From: Alisma plantago-aquatica
Taxonomy: Eukaryota > Streptophyta > Magnoliopsida > Alismatales > Alismataceae
Direction: 5' to 3'
Assembly: GCA_963693085.1 (NCBI GenBank)
Contig: OY856409.1
Coordinates: forward strand, 1,531,792,472-1,531,856,471
DNA: 64,000 nucleotides
Made by a program: the position numbers and the translations under genes. Of this stretch, positions 1 to 11,629 are shown one piece after another. The notes beneath the pieces are model-generated. The model did not search any database. It was not told where the DNA came from and saw only the letters and a program-made list of their open reading frames with translations. Position 1 is the first letter of the stretch. Every line of letters begins with the position of its first letter.

Positions 1-167
1 AACTTCCAGTTTAAGAAAATTATAACACAAACACATCTTTTTACTAACAAGGCTACACCGATGATGTTGATGATGATGATGAAGGTTGCACAATCAATAA
101 AAAAATAAAACGACCAGGACTCAACAAACAGGAAGCTGCCGCAAAAAACTGCTTTCCGATATCATAC
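1..167 (-). other. Intron 7 of the plant gene (partial)
   Basis: Sequence after the exon 7 donor. It holds a short imperfect GAT/GAA triplet run (about 61-85) and AT-rich DNA. I see no exon here. Confidence 0.55.
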
Positions 168-512
168 CTGTTCTCTTTGGCACAATTTGACCACTTGGTT
201 TGATGGGCCTAACTTAGATTTTGATGCCGGACTATTATCGGTGGCAGTTTCCCATTGTAACCATGGAAGAATGACTCCATCTGTTTCCATAGGAAGAGTA
301 GCTTTTTCAAATAAGCCTGCTGATTCAGCTATTCCCGAATTAAGAAGGAAATCTGTCGTCTTTCTGCCACCCCCTAAGGTTGAGCTTGTGTCGCTTCTTT
401 CCTCATCGAAAGAAGATAAATCTGTATCTTCCAAATTGGAAATAAAACCTTCAATATATCTCTCTGCCTCTTCAGTCAGACATTTGGACATCCTTGTTTT
501 GTCGTTGATCCT
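168..512 (-). CDS. Exon 7 of the plant gene (115 codons, continues outside)
   Basis: The acceptor is CCTCTTATAG|AGG. It encodes RINDKTRMSKCLTEEAERYI, then EGFISNLEDTDLSSFDEERS and a D-T-S-S-T-L-G-G motif, with VILPWLQWET further on. This is the best-conserved block of the family (acidic, with a Trp-containing end). The open frame runs one codon past a strong donor, CAG|GTATGA at 167, and then hits TGA. I therefore end the exon at 168 and expect the true C-terminus left of position 1. The alternative, a stop at 162-164, would give a shortened protein. Confidence 0.82.
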
Positions 513-587
513 CTATAAGAGGCAGTTAATCAGTGCATAGCTTTTAAAACTGGCTCAGTAACTATTGAGTACAACAACAGATATCAC

Positions 588-725
588 CTTTCTAGCACGT
601 AAAGGCCTTTCTTGTTCTATTTGCTTTGGCTCTGGAAGCAACTCCTTGACCATCTTTGTAAGCTCTAGACCACGATGCTCCTCCGCCATGAGTTCTGCCA
701 GAAGCTGTTGTTTACGCTTCTCCGA
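588..725 (-). CDS. Exon 6 of the plant gene (46 codons)
   Basis: The acceptor is GATTTTTAG|TCG and the donor is AGAAAG|GTGATA, phase 0. It encodes SEKRKQQLLAELMAEEHRGL, then ELTKMVKELLPEPK and a basic tail RPLRARK. This continues the helix of exon 5; the E-K-R-K-Q-x-L-L-A-E and V-K-E-L-L-P motifs are family hallmarks. Only a 75-bp intron (513-587) with a pyrimidine-rich 3' end separates it from exon 7. Confidence 0.82.
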
Positions 726-1476
726 CTAAAAATCACAGTAACAAAAAAGCTAGTCATGATTTATATAAAGAGAATGAGACAGAATTGACTATAGGCATTC
801 AGTAATCATTTTCGGATGCTTCCCACATAACCAAAAGCATGCAGACTGTACAAAAAGAAACACGGGGACTAGCAAAAATAGGAATGAGAAAATCTAACTC
901 ATTCTGCTTTCAAATCCATGCAAGAAAAGAATATATAGCACCTATCAAAACTGTTAAAACATGAGCTATATCTATAAACAAAGAACCAGAGAGCAATTCC
1001 TATGCTCAAATGTTGTTGGGTAAGGACTCACTGTTTCAAGAATTTGCAATAAAAGGTAACACCATTTTCCCGTTACTAGTTGACACTGACATTATCAGAG
1101 GTTCCCAGTCTGTCTATGCAAAGACTGGCCCCCGAATATCATGAAAAAAATAAATGAAACGTGTGTCCCAATGTTTCATGTAGCTAACTAACACATTGCT
1201 TAAAGAACTAAGAGTGGGTTTGGTCTGATCTGATCTAAAAAGCCTGAAAACACAGAGAAAAGATGTCTTACAAATGGAAAAAATTCAACACCAAACCACA
1301 GGTAGGTATAAAAGTATGGCCAAGTATAGCCTGGACCTAAAATCATAGACCAAAGCAATCCTAATGGTTTGAAACATTTCTAAACCATTTAACTGCTAGA
1401 AAGGATTGAACGCACAAAACCGTGGTCAAGTCAGTTTAGCCCGGCCTAAAACCAATACCATATTATCAACTATGAG

Positions 1477-2269
1477 TAGACCAGTCAAATGGGTGGGTGG
1501 GTTGGGTGTGGGTTGGGTCGTTCCAGGTTTGGATCTCGCGGGTACAGGTAAAAAAATGCAACTCTAAACGGGTCAAAGAAACACAAATCCAAACCCGAGC
1601 CAGTGGGTTGCGGGTCACTCGCGGCTGCCCATATAATATGTGTTCAATTAACAGTTATCTTGTAAGTTGATATTGTAACGGTAAAGGAAAACCATTCGCT
1701 AGTACTTTTACATGAAATATAGCACAAGAACAACCAACTACTATACATTGTCACTATCAAGTAAAAAAGTATGTTATCTTTTACAACCATTCAAGAACAT
1801 ATATATTTTTAGGAAAAATTCTCTAATGTACAATTAAAATCCTCTAATGTATGATTATGATCAATAAACTTGAGTTAATAATAAATTGTACTATGACTTT
1901 AGATTAAGTTTGATAGAATAATTAAATAATGTAGTAGAAATGGATTTATTTTCTCCAATATCTCTCTCTCATATCAAATCTTGTTAGGCAATTTTGAGTT
2001 TTGACTGGAATTCCTTAATAATTAATGGATAGTAGTAGATCATCATATTTGTTCCAAGTACTAGTGTATCATTATATTTATTTTTATATGAGTAATTCAG
2101 TTAAGTGGTTCACCTGCGGGTTCGTGGGCCACCCGTGAAACCCGCTAAATAGACGGGTGGGTATGGATTTAGGTAATTTTCAATGGGTGGCAAGTTTCAT
2201 CACCCAAACCCGACTTAAACGGGTCGACCCATAGGTGTCCGCGGATTTAGACCCAGTTTGACAAGTCTA
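1477..2269. mobile_element. Non-autonomous hAT-type element, 793 bp
   Basis: Exact 8-bp duplications ACTATGAG flank it at 1469-1476 and 2270-2277. The ends are inverted repeats: TAGACCAGTCAAATGGGT on the left and TAGACTTGTCAAACTGGGT as the complement of the right end. Sub-terminal zones are full of GGGT/ACCC motifs (1490-1620 and 2105-2250), as is common in plant hAT elements that use many short transposase-binding repeats. The AT-rich middle has no ORF, so it depended on a transposase encoded elsewhere. It sits in intron 5 of the plant gene. Confidence 0.82.
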
Positions 2270-2996
2270 ACTATGAGCATAAAAAATATTGGTTGGTTTG
2301 GTACAATAGTTGATATGTAGGACAAGAGCCACGTTCAGCCCTTGTTCAATCTAGAATAAAAAAATCAAGAGAGCACCATTAGTCTAATTGAGCTTTTTAT
2401 CTGCAATTTTTTATTTTTACGGAATTATTAGTGATTATTGAAATTAAAATATTTTTGGCAATTTAAGCAATTGTCTAGGGTTTTGACTCATTAAGTAATA
2501 TGTAGTTTAACCTCGTGTGTTTGTCCTTGCAAATGATTAGATTTTAGGATACAGAATGCAATAGTCTCCCTAATCCCTTCTTCCTCGTGATGTGTTGCCG
2601 CATCAATTGGTTCAAAGCCTAAACCTAGCTCTCATCAAGCATATGCCTCTTTCTCCACTCATGTAATCTACCTCTTCCTTCTTGTTTTCCCTTTCATGAC
2701 CTAGTTGTCAGATGTTGTTCATCATTGTAGCATTACCTACTTGTGACTCCCTATTCCCTAATGGCATACCACCAGAGTCACAACCACCCACTTCTCTTCC
2801 CAACGGCCATGGTAGCAGCACTAAGATGGAACACAGAGTAGTGACTGTGTGAAAGGGCATTACAACCCTCCCTCTTCCTGAAGATATGACATAATCTGGG
2901 TTGGTTGATCTCCCACCACAGAGCAACGATGGAGGTGTTTTTCCCTCAAAAGAGTCACACCCAGTGAAGGCACCAAGATCTCCTCTTTCCTACACT

Positions 2997-4365
2997 CTGG
3001 GAAGCACGGATACTCCAAAATAGGTGTCCTACCCGTATCGGGTGCGTATTGTATACTGGTACTCCTTGGATACGCCTAGATACTCGACATATCCATATTT
3101 TTTTCCACTTTTTACAATGTGGATACTTTGTGAATACAGCCTGACCCATTTATATAGAGATGCATACATAAATCAGATTTTATTTTTGAATATGTGCCTA
3201 TTATTATTGTTAGTTCTGTATTTATTTTCTATCTTGGTTCTCGAACAAAACTTGAGAGTTTTGGGGCTACCACGAAAGGCAATGTGTATGGTAATTATGA
3301 ACCTAAACGACATTGTTTCGTAAACCAAGTCTAATAAAACTATTGTTAGTTGTTACTAAAAGTAACTTATTGTTAATTCTTGTTAGTGACTATTAGCTCC
3401 AAATTCTTGAGTCTATTCTGGAACTTAAAGATAGTTATACTTTTTTCTAGAACTCTTTGGCTCACATATTAAATTAGAAGTCGGAACTACAATAAAATCA
3501 GGTTGAGTGTTAATCGTAATAGATGCATTGTTTTATGAACTTCGTTGCTATTTAATAAACCCCTTCTAGACTATGGATCGCATGTATGACAGTGGCCATA
3601 TTAAGTTGACGATATCAATTCAGTAGGGTTCTTGTTGTTAGGATTTTGAACCTCTTCAATGTCAACTCAATATCTTGTATTGTGTTGCTAAGAATATCTA
3701 TTATACGTTCACTCTTATAAGAATTCCCAGATCTTCTTGTCACCTAGGTTCTTAGGGTTTTCTCATGTGAGTCATACATTCCATCCCCTTGAACTAGATC
3801 TTTCTTTCTGCCACATAGTACCCAAATCTGCACTAATCGTTCTATCTCTATTATCCAATCTTTATCTCTCTTATTAAAGGACATACGTCTCAAAACTGAG
3901 TGCAATGATCATGCACCTCTGCAGAAATGTGATTATAATATTGAAGCATGAACGAGATGCAATAGTGGACGTTGTTATAACTACATTATCAAAGAGTACA
4001 TGGGACATATACTAGGGCAAAAGGGCACTTGCTAAAGATTTCATGCAATGGGATCAAAATTTTCCCAAAAGTCAGCACAGAATATCTAGGTGAATGCAAC
4101 ATGTTCATGAGGTTGAACAAAGATTGAAATATGTCATGTTCATGAGGTTGAACAAAGATCAAAATATGCCATGTTCAAGCAGATCCCTTTAAATGAAATT
4201 AGATGGTCTTAATTGCATTTTATTGAATAAAATATAGGTATATATGTAAACTTAGAATATATTTTTGTCGTATACATGCCTTGCTTGTATCCTAAATTCT
4301 CAAAAATCATTATATCAAGTATTTGTACCCACACCCGTAACCCTGTCCATATTCTTGCTTTATAG
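2997..4365. mobile_element. Probable degraded hAT-like element
   Basis: Near-matching 8-bp flanks, CCTACACT at 2989-2996 and CCTACCCT at 4366-4373, border a segment whose two ends are only loosely inverted (CTGGGAAGCACGGATA against CTATAAAGCAAGAATA). A region rich in GTATC/GGATAC motifs follows the left end (3008-3090). There is no coding capacity. The decay makes both boundaries and the class uncertain. Confidence 0.4.
4101..4180. repeat. 35-bp tandem repeat, about 2.3 copies
   Basis: The unit beginning ATGTTCATGAGGTTGAACAA recurs at 4101, 4136 and (partly) 4171 with few changes. It lies inside the probable hAT-like element in intron 5. Confidence 0.8.
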
Positions 4366-4375
4366 CCTACCCTAA

Positions 4376-5238
4376 GGGTCTGACTGGTTTGATGTAAGTA
4401 TAATTTTCTTGGAACTCATTTTCCTGGAACTGAAATTTACATTTCAAGAAAATGAATTCTAGATGATTGGTTTGGAACATGAGTTATCTGGAAAAGAATA
4501 CAAATAAATCAGATTCCCTTTGATGATTTGATGCTGGTTTTGTATAACTAAATCTTTAACGGAGTCGGGAGCCCCAGTCCCAGCCCAAAAGTCACAGCTC
4601 CCTGGCCATCATCGTTGTGTTATGCTGTTGAGCAGACGAATTAGAAGAAGACGAAGAGGTGGAAGCAGCTGTAGGTGTAGCGGGAGTAGAAACAACAGCA
4701 GCAGCCGTGTTGCCCACCACAACTGCATTGTTCAGATCTAAACTTCGACAAATCTATATATAAAAATGCAATAGCAAGATCAATCGTTATCAAGACTTTT
4801 TACCCCCGTAAAATGTCAGCAAATCGATCGCTCTTACCTTTTGGTGTAGGGTTGAAAAGAAAAGGGCCGATCGCTTCTATTTGCCCAATAGTATTACCGG
4901 TATAGTGATGATGCTCAGGAACGCCGATGAGTTCCTTGGCCACGAACAAAGAAAAAGGAGATAGCACGGTGACGGTTGGTGTACTTTGGTCGCTTGTCTT
5001 GTCGAGGTGCCGCTCTACGCGAGAATAGGGAAGAGGGCAAAGACGGGTTTCGGAGCCGAACTCGTTTTCCGGTTGATTCCTACGGAAATCTAAATTCCAA
5101 GCTATATATATTGCTGGAAGTCACCGGAAAAGTAGGGAAGTCAAGTTCCGAATTTCCTCCAAACCAGTCCAGCAAAATTAAAACCGGAACTCCACTTCCA
5201 GTGTTTTCAGGACATTTTACACCAAACCAGTCAGACCC
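4376..5238. mobile_element. Non-autonomous PIF/Harbinger-type element, 863 bp
   Basis: The terminal inverted repeats share GGGTCTGACTGGTTTG, with one mismatch over 22 bases. The element is flanked by TAA at 4373-4375 and 5239-5241, the 3-bp duplication typical of PIF/Harbinger (Tourist-like) elements. The interior (about 4560-5050) is more GC-rich than its surroundings and looks coding-like on the minus strand (Ala/Ser/Thr-rich), but it is broken by stops. It may be a relic of an element ORF or a captured gene piece. Confidence 0.8.
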
Positions 5239-6105
5239 TAAATCCCCTTAGCCACTGAAGAAGAGGGAACATCACAGGATTCTCCCTTACGCATAGCAGC
5301 TCCTTGATGTGCATTTTAGCAAGCTTATTGTGATGTGTGTGCATTGTTGTTGCAGTTTATTATGTGTCCCTCTTTTTCTCCATCCTACGTGCCACGATGG
5401 TGAAACAAAAGGAGTTCATAAACATCATGACCGATGTGGACGCACAACTGTATAAACTTCATTAGCACCTAAACCTTGTACTGCATCATCAAGCCGACTT
5501 TGATTCCCACTTGCAGAATGTCTTAAATTGGCAAAAACATCACCCCCTAATAAGGTAATTCCCACTTACACATACTGATAATTTCTTTAGCGTCCATTGC
5601 AAGTTGAATATTAATTATGTCTTCTCTGCAATGGAGAAGCATTGAACAATAATACATTTGTATCAAAACGGTTGTGACCGCCCAAAGAAAAACCTAATAA
5701 CTTGATGTTGATCTCATTCAATTTTGTCTTAGCACCTTAGTCTCAACCATGTGGAGTTGGTAATGGATCATTCACCATTCCACATAGTTTAAGTTATATT
5801 CTAACTTATGTATTGAAGACAAATTCCCTCCTTTTGTCTCCCTAATTTATCATAAATATACCTTATTTTGCCTAATATTAGGGGTTGAACTATCCTATAA
5901 TGGTTCAAGTGTACAGTAACTATCATATCTTACCTTAATATTCTCTACAAATCAAAAAGAAGCTGAATCCAACAAACCAAGTTTGAAATAAATTAATCAA
6001 CAAATTCTATCTGAACCAAACTGACATAAGATTTTAAACAAAATCACTTAGAGAAGACATATTAAGATGTTAAAATGTCAACAAAAAAGATGTACAAAAG
6101 ATCAC

Positions 6106-6222
6106 CTCTTCTAATTTCATGGTGTAGTTTCGTCTTATATCAGCTATGGCTTGAACCACATCAACATTCTTCTCGATATCATCAGTACAAGTAAAAGCTG
6201 AGGTTTTTGGTTTAACCATCAC
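6106..6222 (-). CDS. Exon 5 of the plant gene (39 codons)
   Basis: The acceptor is CCCATGCAG|GTG and the donor is GAAGAG|GTGATC, phase 0. It encodes a short variable linker and then DVVQAIADIRRNYTMKLEE, corresponding to the conserved V-x-x-A-I/V-x-x-I-R-R-N-Y-x-x-K-L-E motif of the family. Intron 4 is 337 bp (6223-6559). The following intron 5 is 5.4 kb and holds three DNA transposons. Confidence 0.8.
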
Positions 6223-6559
6223 CTGCATGGGCTAAATAAGTTTGACGGTTTTGATATTCAAGATAAGAACAAAATAACACCATGAAAACTTTTTCAAACT
6301 TCTATAGAGAAACAAAGTATGACCACAAAATTCGTTGAACAGACCATCAAAATGAGAGTGCATTTTATGCTTATCAATCAGCAGTTGCATGGGAAGAAAG
6401 GAAAATAAAACTAATTAAATATTATAGTTATATGTAATCATTGGAAGGTTTCTCAATTGTGCTTTAATACATATATTATTATTTCAATCGGTATAACAAA
6501 CACATTATTTATGTAATTTGATGTTTAAAGAAGTTGCAATATCAATCCCTAGGGCGTAC

Positions 6560-6661
6560 TCTTTCAAGTTCAGTCCTGATCTCCTGAACAGCATGCCTTA
6601 CTTCTTTGCGCATAGCATCATAAAAAACATTCACCTCCCCATCTTCAGAAGGGTGTTCAAT
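6560..6661 (-). CDS. Exon 4 of the plant gene (34 codons)
   Basis: The acceptor is AATATTCAG|ATT and the donor is GAAAGA|GTACGC, phase 0 at both ends. The product, IEHPSEDGEVNVFYDAMRKE then VRHAVQEIRTELER, is a charged amphipathic helix typical of the family's central coiled-coil-like part. The intron between exons 3 and 4 is only 135 bp (6662-6796), in contrast to the expanded introns 2 and 5. Confidence 0.8.
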
Positions 6662-6796
6662 CTGAATATTTAGGGATGTTTATTAGAGATATTAGGAGAA
6701 ACACATCCAAAAGAACAATCAAACATTTATGTTAAATATTTCATTAACTTGAATCACAAAATCAATGTAATATATTTGAATAAAATAAAAAAGAAC

Positions 6797-6895
6797 CTTT
6801 TTTTGTGCACATATTGTGTGTATTGTCTTCTCTGACCCTCTTCTAGCATGACGAATGCTTGAACCCTCCTCATCCGTTAAAGAAGACATTTGACT
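6797..6895 (-). CDS. Exon 3 of the plant gene (33 codons)
   Basis: The acceptor is TGTTGCAG|AGT and the exon is phase 0 at both ends. It encodes SQMSSLTDEEGSS followed by a basic stretch and KTIHTICAQKK, matching the family's S-x-L-T-D-x-E-G block and the following R/K-T-I-x-x-x-x-A-Q-K-K. The donor, AAG|GTTCTT, is weaker than average. Despite the 9-kb intron separating it from exon 2, the protein continues smoothly in the expected order. Confidence 0.8.
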
Positions 6896-7467
6896 CTGCA
6901 ACATTGGAAATGGAAACAATAATATAACTACATGAACTACTTGTTCATTTTTACAAGGTAGACAACTCATTTAGACAAATAGTCTTCCACTTGAACCCAA
7001 CCTAACCCATGCTTTTGATATTCAATCAGAAAAATATAACTAATGTTAAACAAGAAGTAAGCGGTCCTAGGTAAGCCCTCTTACTAACCCCACATCACTT
7101 TTAGCCATGGCCAAGTACATCCATAGCCCTCTCCAAATCTCCATATCCCCTCTCGCATTCAAACCCCTCAGCTATAGAGGTAACATGAACTAACTTTTGC
7201 ACTAGTCACAACCACTACTAACCATAATGGCATTTAAACCATTAGATGCCATTGCCTCCGCCTAATCTCCTCCTAGGCACAGAAGCACTGGACGGTATTG
7301 CATGGTCATTTGGTGTTACCACCATATGTGGCTTCCGTGCTTAAGAGAGTAAATGATCGAGGTAGGGTTATACATGGTAGTGGAGGAGGGATAGTATATG
7401 GTGTCTGTCACAACTCACAAGTTTAAATGTTGAAGAACAACCTCATCCCACATGTTGCCACTGCCAA

Positions 7468-8900
7468 GGAATGAGGTATCCAATTTTGATATTGTTTTGA
7501 CAATGTGGAAATGGATATTTAGGGAATTTTTTACATATTTTTTCATAAATGCAATCATTGACTGTTTCTATGCCAAAAATGAACGAATTATGACATGAAG
7601 TTTTACATGTGCGATCTTAATGGTTAAATACACTCATCTATGCTATAAAATTTTGTATTGGATAGGTGAGGGGGGTCCATGCATGTGAGCTGTGGAAACC
7701 GAGTTGTATCTTGGAGATTTTGATGAGAGTTTTTTATAACCAAATTAAGGATTTGAGCTATAAAATGTTGCAAGCATGATGTATATACATGCATGCACCT
7801 ATATGTGTTATAATATCACATATCGAATATATACGGCATCCCCCCACATATTTTTGATCCATAGTTTGCAATTGATTTTGACTCAACAGTCAACCATTTC
7901 ATTGGACCCAGGAACAACTGTGCAATGTTTTCAGGAAAAATCATTATCTTTTGGTGTGGTTGGCTACCTAACACCCTCATTATCTGGTAAATCAATAACG
8001 AAATACATGTCGTCTACATTAAAGAAAATAAAAAACAACACAAAGCATACATTGCACTAATATTTAATGAACAGAAAATATTATGGAATGCAAAGAAATA
8101 ATGATGTTCTATGATACACTAGGTATGAGTATTATAGAATCCATCAAATGTTTTTTAGATATTTTTAGGGTTTTTTATATATTTATGTCTGAATATATTG
8201 TTTTATTAAAACCAAGCACTAATAATTTATGTGTAGTTATAGAAGAGTCTTGGGATATTAATCAATAACTAATCACATTAACAAGTAAATTTAAGCAAAA
8301 AATAAATAATGAAAATGTTTATATAATTTTCAAATTTATAAACCTAAAGATAAATACAAATATATTAATTTTAACATTACAATATTTAGGTGCGTCCTTT
8401 TATTAGCCTTTGTTACATATTTTTTACTAAATCTAAGTGAAATAACTAACAATAACAAGAATATATTGATTGTTCAGATATAAGTACAAATAATCGAAAA
8501 AAAATATCATAGCTACTAGTGTAGATCTAGTGATTATATATGTAGATCTATGTCAGTATGACAATCTTGAGAAAAGAGGGGTTGGAAATGATGGAGAATG
8601 GAAGAAAATACAATTACTTACCCTATTATGGGAGGATTTGAGCTCTAAATGGTAAAATCACCATAATTCCCCTTTTCCTCTCTTCAAAGAGCAACAACAA
8701 CACCAAGCATTGCAATTCTCACAATTTCCATCGAAATCGCTGAGTTGTGCAAGAAAAACCTCAAAATCCACTGAAATAGGTGAAACCCATCGAAATCATT
8801 GACTTTTCACCCCAAAAAAATGATAGATGCATTCCTATCAACATGGTTGCTTGATTTCATAGAAAATCTCAAAGAAATTGAATTGTTTGAAAAAAAATGT
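7468..8900. repeat. Dispersed repeat R1, first copy
   Basis: It begins at an AATGAGGTATCCAATTTTGA-like sequence and matches 9560-10500 in the same order and orientation, with many substitutions. Shared landmarks include a GGGGGTCC motif, a segment encoding FGVVGYLTP, and a CCATCGAAATC-type tail. Compared with the second copy it has about 500 extra AT-rich bases (about 8132-8640). I do not recognise the family and see no clear termini. Confidence 0.6.
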
Positions 8901-9559
8901 GATTTTGATGAAACCTCATTTCTTGGCCGCTATTGGAGCAGACATCGATCAATGATACTACAAACTACATTTGTGAAACCGAATTCATTAATATAATTCA
9001 ACTTCGACAAACCATACCCCCATGCATGTGTATTCATAGATAACATGCAAGAAGCCCTAGTTGGCTTATTTCCATTCATAATAGTACCAAATTAAGAAAC
9101 AAAAACTAATTACTGGAGAACATTCAAACATGTCCCTAACAATTACAACTAATATTGTAGTAATTACTAATAAAACCCTAGGTGATAACCAAATTACCAA
9201 AATTTAGCAAACGAGCATAAATAAACGGCGACTCATGACGCACTCTAATCAAGTGGCCTCAAACCTTAGTCAGGCACTAGATGAGCAGGGTGTCTTGCAT
9301 CAAATGGTGGGGATCAGGTAGCTCCTATGTTGTACAACTGCAAAGAACAACCAATGTTGGTTCTAAGAAAAAACAAAATCCCAAATCTTGCTCAAGACCT
9401 ATTCAACATCAAGCTTTTGGAATTAATGTCAAAATGTTGGGGTAGTTTATATGTTTGTGAGAACTATAGGAAATACATGTAATTCGCATCAACTAAAGTG
9501 TAATCTTTAAGAGACTATATATACAAGTGTACTTTTGTAGAAGAAAAGAGTTAAGGCAT

Positions 9560-10500
9560 CTCAAGGGAATGAGGATATCCAATTTTGATGCCGTTTGGAC
9601 GGCGTGGAAATGGAAAATTATGAAAATTTCTATGGAAATTTCAATAAATGCAATTGTTCCATTTCATTGCCAAAATGAACAAATTAGGCCATGAAATTTT
9701 GCAGGCATGATTTCTGTACCTAAATGCATCGTTTATGCAATAAAAGTTTATATGGGGGTAGGTAGGGGGTCCTTCATGTGGGAGGTAAAGAAACAGTCAC
9801 ATTTCCTGAGGATTTTGGTGAAGGATTTCAATGACAAAATGTAGGAATTAAGTTATGTAATTTTGCAAGCATGAGCTATATGCATACATGTACTTAATAA
9901 TATCACATATAGAATATGTAGGGCATTCCCCACATATTTTACTTGGGTTGATAGTTTGTTGTTTATATGGACTCAACGATGAACCATTTCAGTGGCCCTA
10001 AGAACAATAGTGCAATGTTTCACAGCAAACTCATTATTTTTGGTGTGGTTGGCTTCCTAACACTCTTGTTCTCTAATAAACCCCCACTGGAATACATGTT
10101 ATTCACACTGAAGAAAATTAAAAGCAACATAAAGCATGCATTGCATTAGTCTTAAATACATTGAATAGCAAATAGTATGTAATGCAATGCAATTATGACA
10201 TAATATAAGTATATACTAGGTATGAGTACTAAATGGCAAAATCATTCCATCCCCTTTTCTCCTCTTCAAACGGAAACAATAAGACCAAGGATTGCAGTTA
10301 TCGAAATTTCCATTAAAAATTTTGAGTTGTGCACAAAAAACCTCGAAATTCACAAAATTGGTGAAATTCATCGAACTTATCGAAATTTTCGTTGAAAATT
10401 TGATATATGCAATCTTGGTTGCAAATCCCATAGAAATCGATATAGTCACTAGTCACATGTTTCAGTAGCAAATGCCACTGAAATCGAATTTTTTGCAAAA
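9560..10500. repeat. Dispersed repeat R1, second copy
   Basis: Direct-orientation partner of the copy at 7468. It contains a short frame (9967-10149) whose product shares FGVVG-L and LKKIK-N-KHALH with the other copy's frame (7776-8060). The resemblance may simply follow from DNA homology. The tail is rich in CGAAATTTTCG-like short inverted motifs. Confidence 0.6.
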
Positions 10501-10973
10501 TTTTGCCAATTTTATCAAAGCTTCATTCCTTGAGGCATATAGCAAGCATAGTCACAATATTTGTCGTTTTTCCCCTGTCGTATGTGATGTCCGTTTAAAA
10601 CTCCAAACCGTTTAATACGTTTTATTTGTATTTTATACCCATATTCTGTTTTAAACACGTTTTATAAGTTTTCTCCCGTTTTTTACAATTCTGTACTTCT
10701 GTCTCTAGGGGTTTTATTTACGTGCTTCCTTTTTTCACATGATTTTTTTTTGTGCAACCCTCAATACCTCGAAGGACGAAACATCTAGGAGGCGATAACC
10801 CTCGGATGAAGAAGCCTGCCAGAGGAGTTATAATGGCTTCCATCTCGACGTTGGCGGCCCTTGCTGCAGCAAGCACCCTTGGCGGCACTAGCCCTAGGTG
10901 GTTTGGCGGCAACCCCTCTCTAGTAACAGCTCCTCTCAACGACTTGGCAGCTACAAGTACTTCCTCCTTCCCC

Positions 10974-11098
10974 CATAGTTTTTGAGGCGTCCATGCGGTG
11001 TCCCCCTCCAAATGGACGCCTAGGGCGACTAGGTCGACTAGGCGGACGCCTAGGCGTTTTTTTTACATACAATATTATACATATATAAATATATACCT

Positions 11099-11144
<46 letters not shown>

Positions 11145-11629
11145 ATACTATGTTATGTATATGCCCATGCATATATGTATGTATTACTTAACCATCCCTC
11201 TCAAATTTATTAAAATGACACCATAACATTATGTAAATGAGACAAATTCAATATCAAAAAGAGACAATAAAAAGTATAGTATAGTAGAATCAATAAAATG
11301 TTGAAAGACATACCTAATAGTTTGTCAATATTTTATATTAACTATCGCTATCATGGCTGAAATACTGAACATTGAATCAGGAAAAAACATAACAAACAAT
11401 ACAAATATTATAAAATAAAAAATATAAAAAAAAGGAATTTAATGGAGCTCGACAGTCAATTAAGCGGCCACCCAACAGGCTTTTGGGTCGCCCAGGCGGA
11501 CTAGGCGGTCGCCCAGTCAGCCCAGGAGGACGCCCAAAAAGCCTCTGAGGCTAAGCGTGAAGTTGGACGGACCCCCCTTGGGCGACCGGTCAACTAGGCG
11601 ATGCCCAGGCAGCCGCCTCAACAACTTTG
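10974..11629. mobile_element. hAT-type MITE, 656 bp
   Basis: It is flanked by exact 8-bp copies of CCTTCCCC (10966-10973, 11630-11637). The ends are inverted repeats CATAGTTTTTGAGGCG and CAAAGTTGTTGAGGCG. Both sub-terminal zones contain many CTAGGCG/CGCCTAG and GGGCG motifs (11020-11060, 11460-11620). The AT-rich core has no ORF. It landed inside a pre-existing pyrimidine tract, which now continues on its right. Confidence 0.83.
11098..11139. repeat. (TA)n microsatellite
   Basis: About 20 uninterrupted TA units in the core of the hAT-type MITE. Confidence 0.95.

Larger units (their letters stand above)
726..6105 (-). other. Intron 5 of the plant gene (5.4 kb, transposon-rich)
   Basis: Bounded by the exon 5 donor and exon 6 acceptor. 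It holds a hAT-type element (1477-2269), a probable second hAT-like element (2997-4365) and a PIF/Harbinger-type element (4376-5238). In the stretches 726-1468, 2278-2988 and 5242-6105 I see only AT-rich intronic DNA and chance ORFs. Confidence 0.7.

Noticed and set aside
187..540. 117-codon plus-strand ORF
   Set aside because: Antisense shadow of exon 7, which matches a known protein family on the minus strand.
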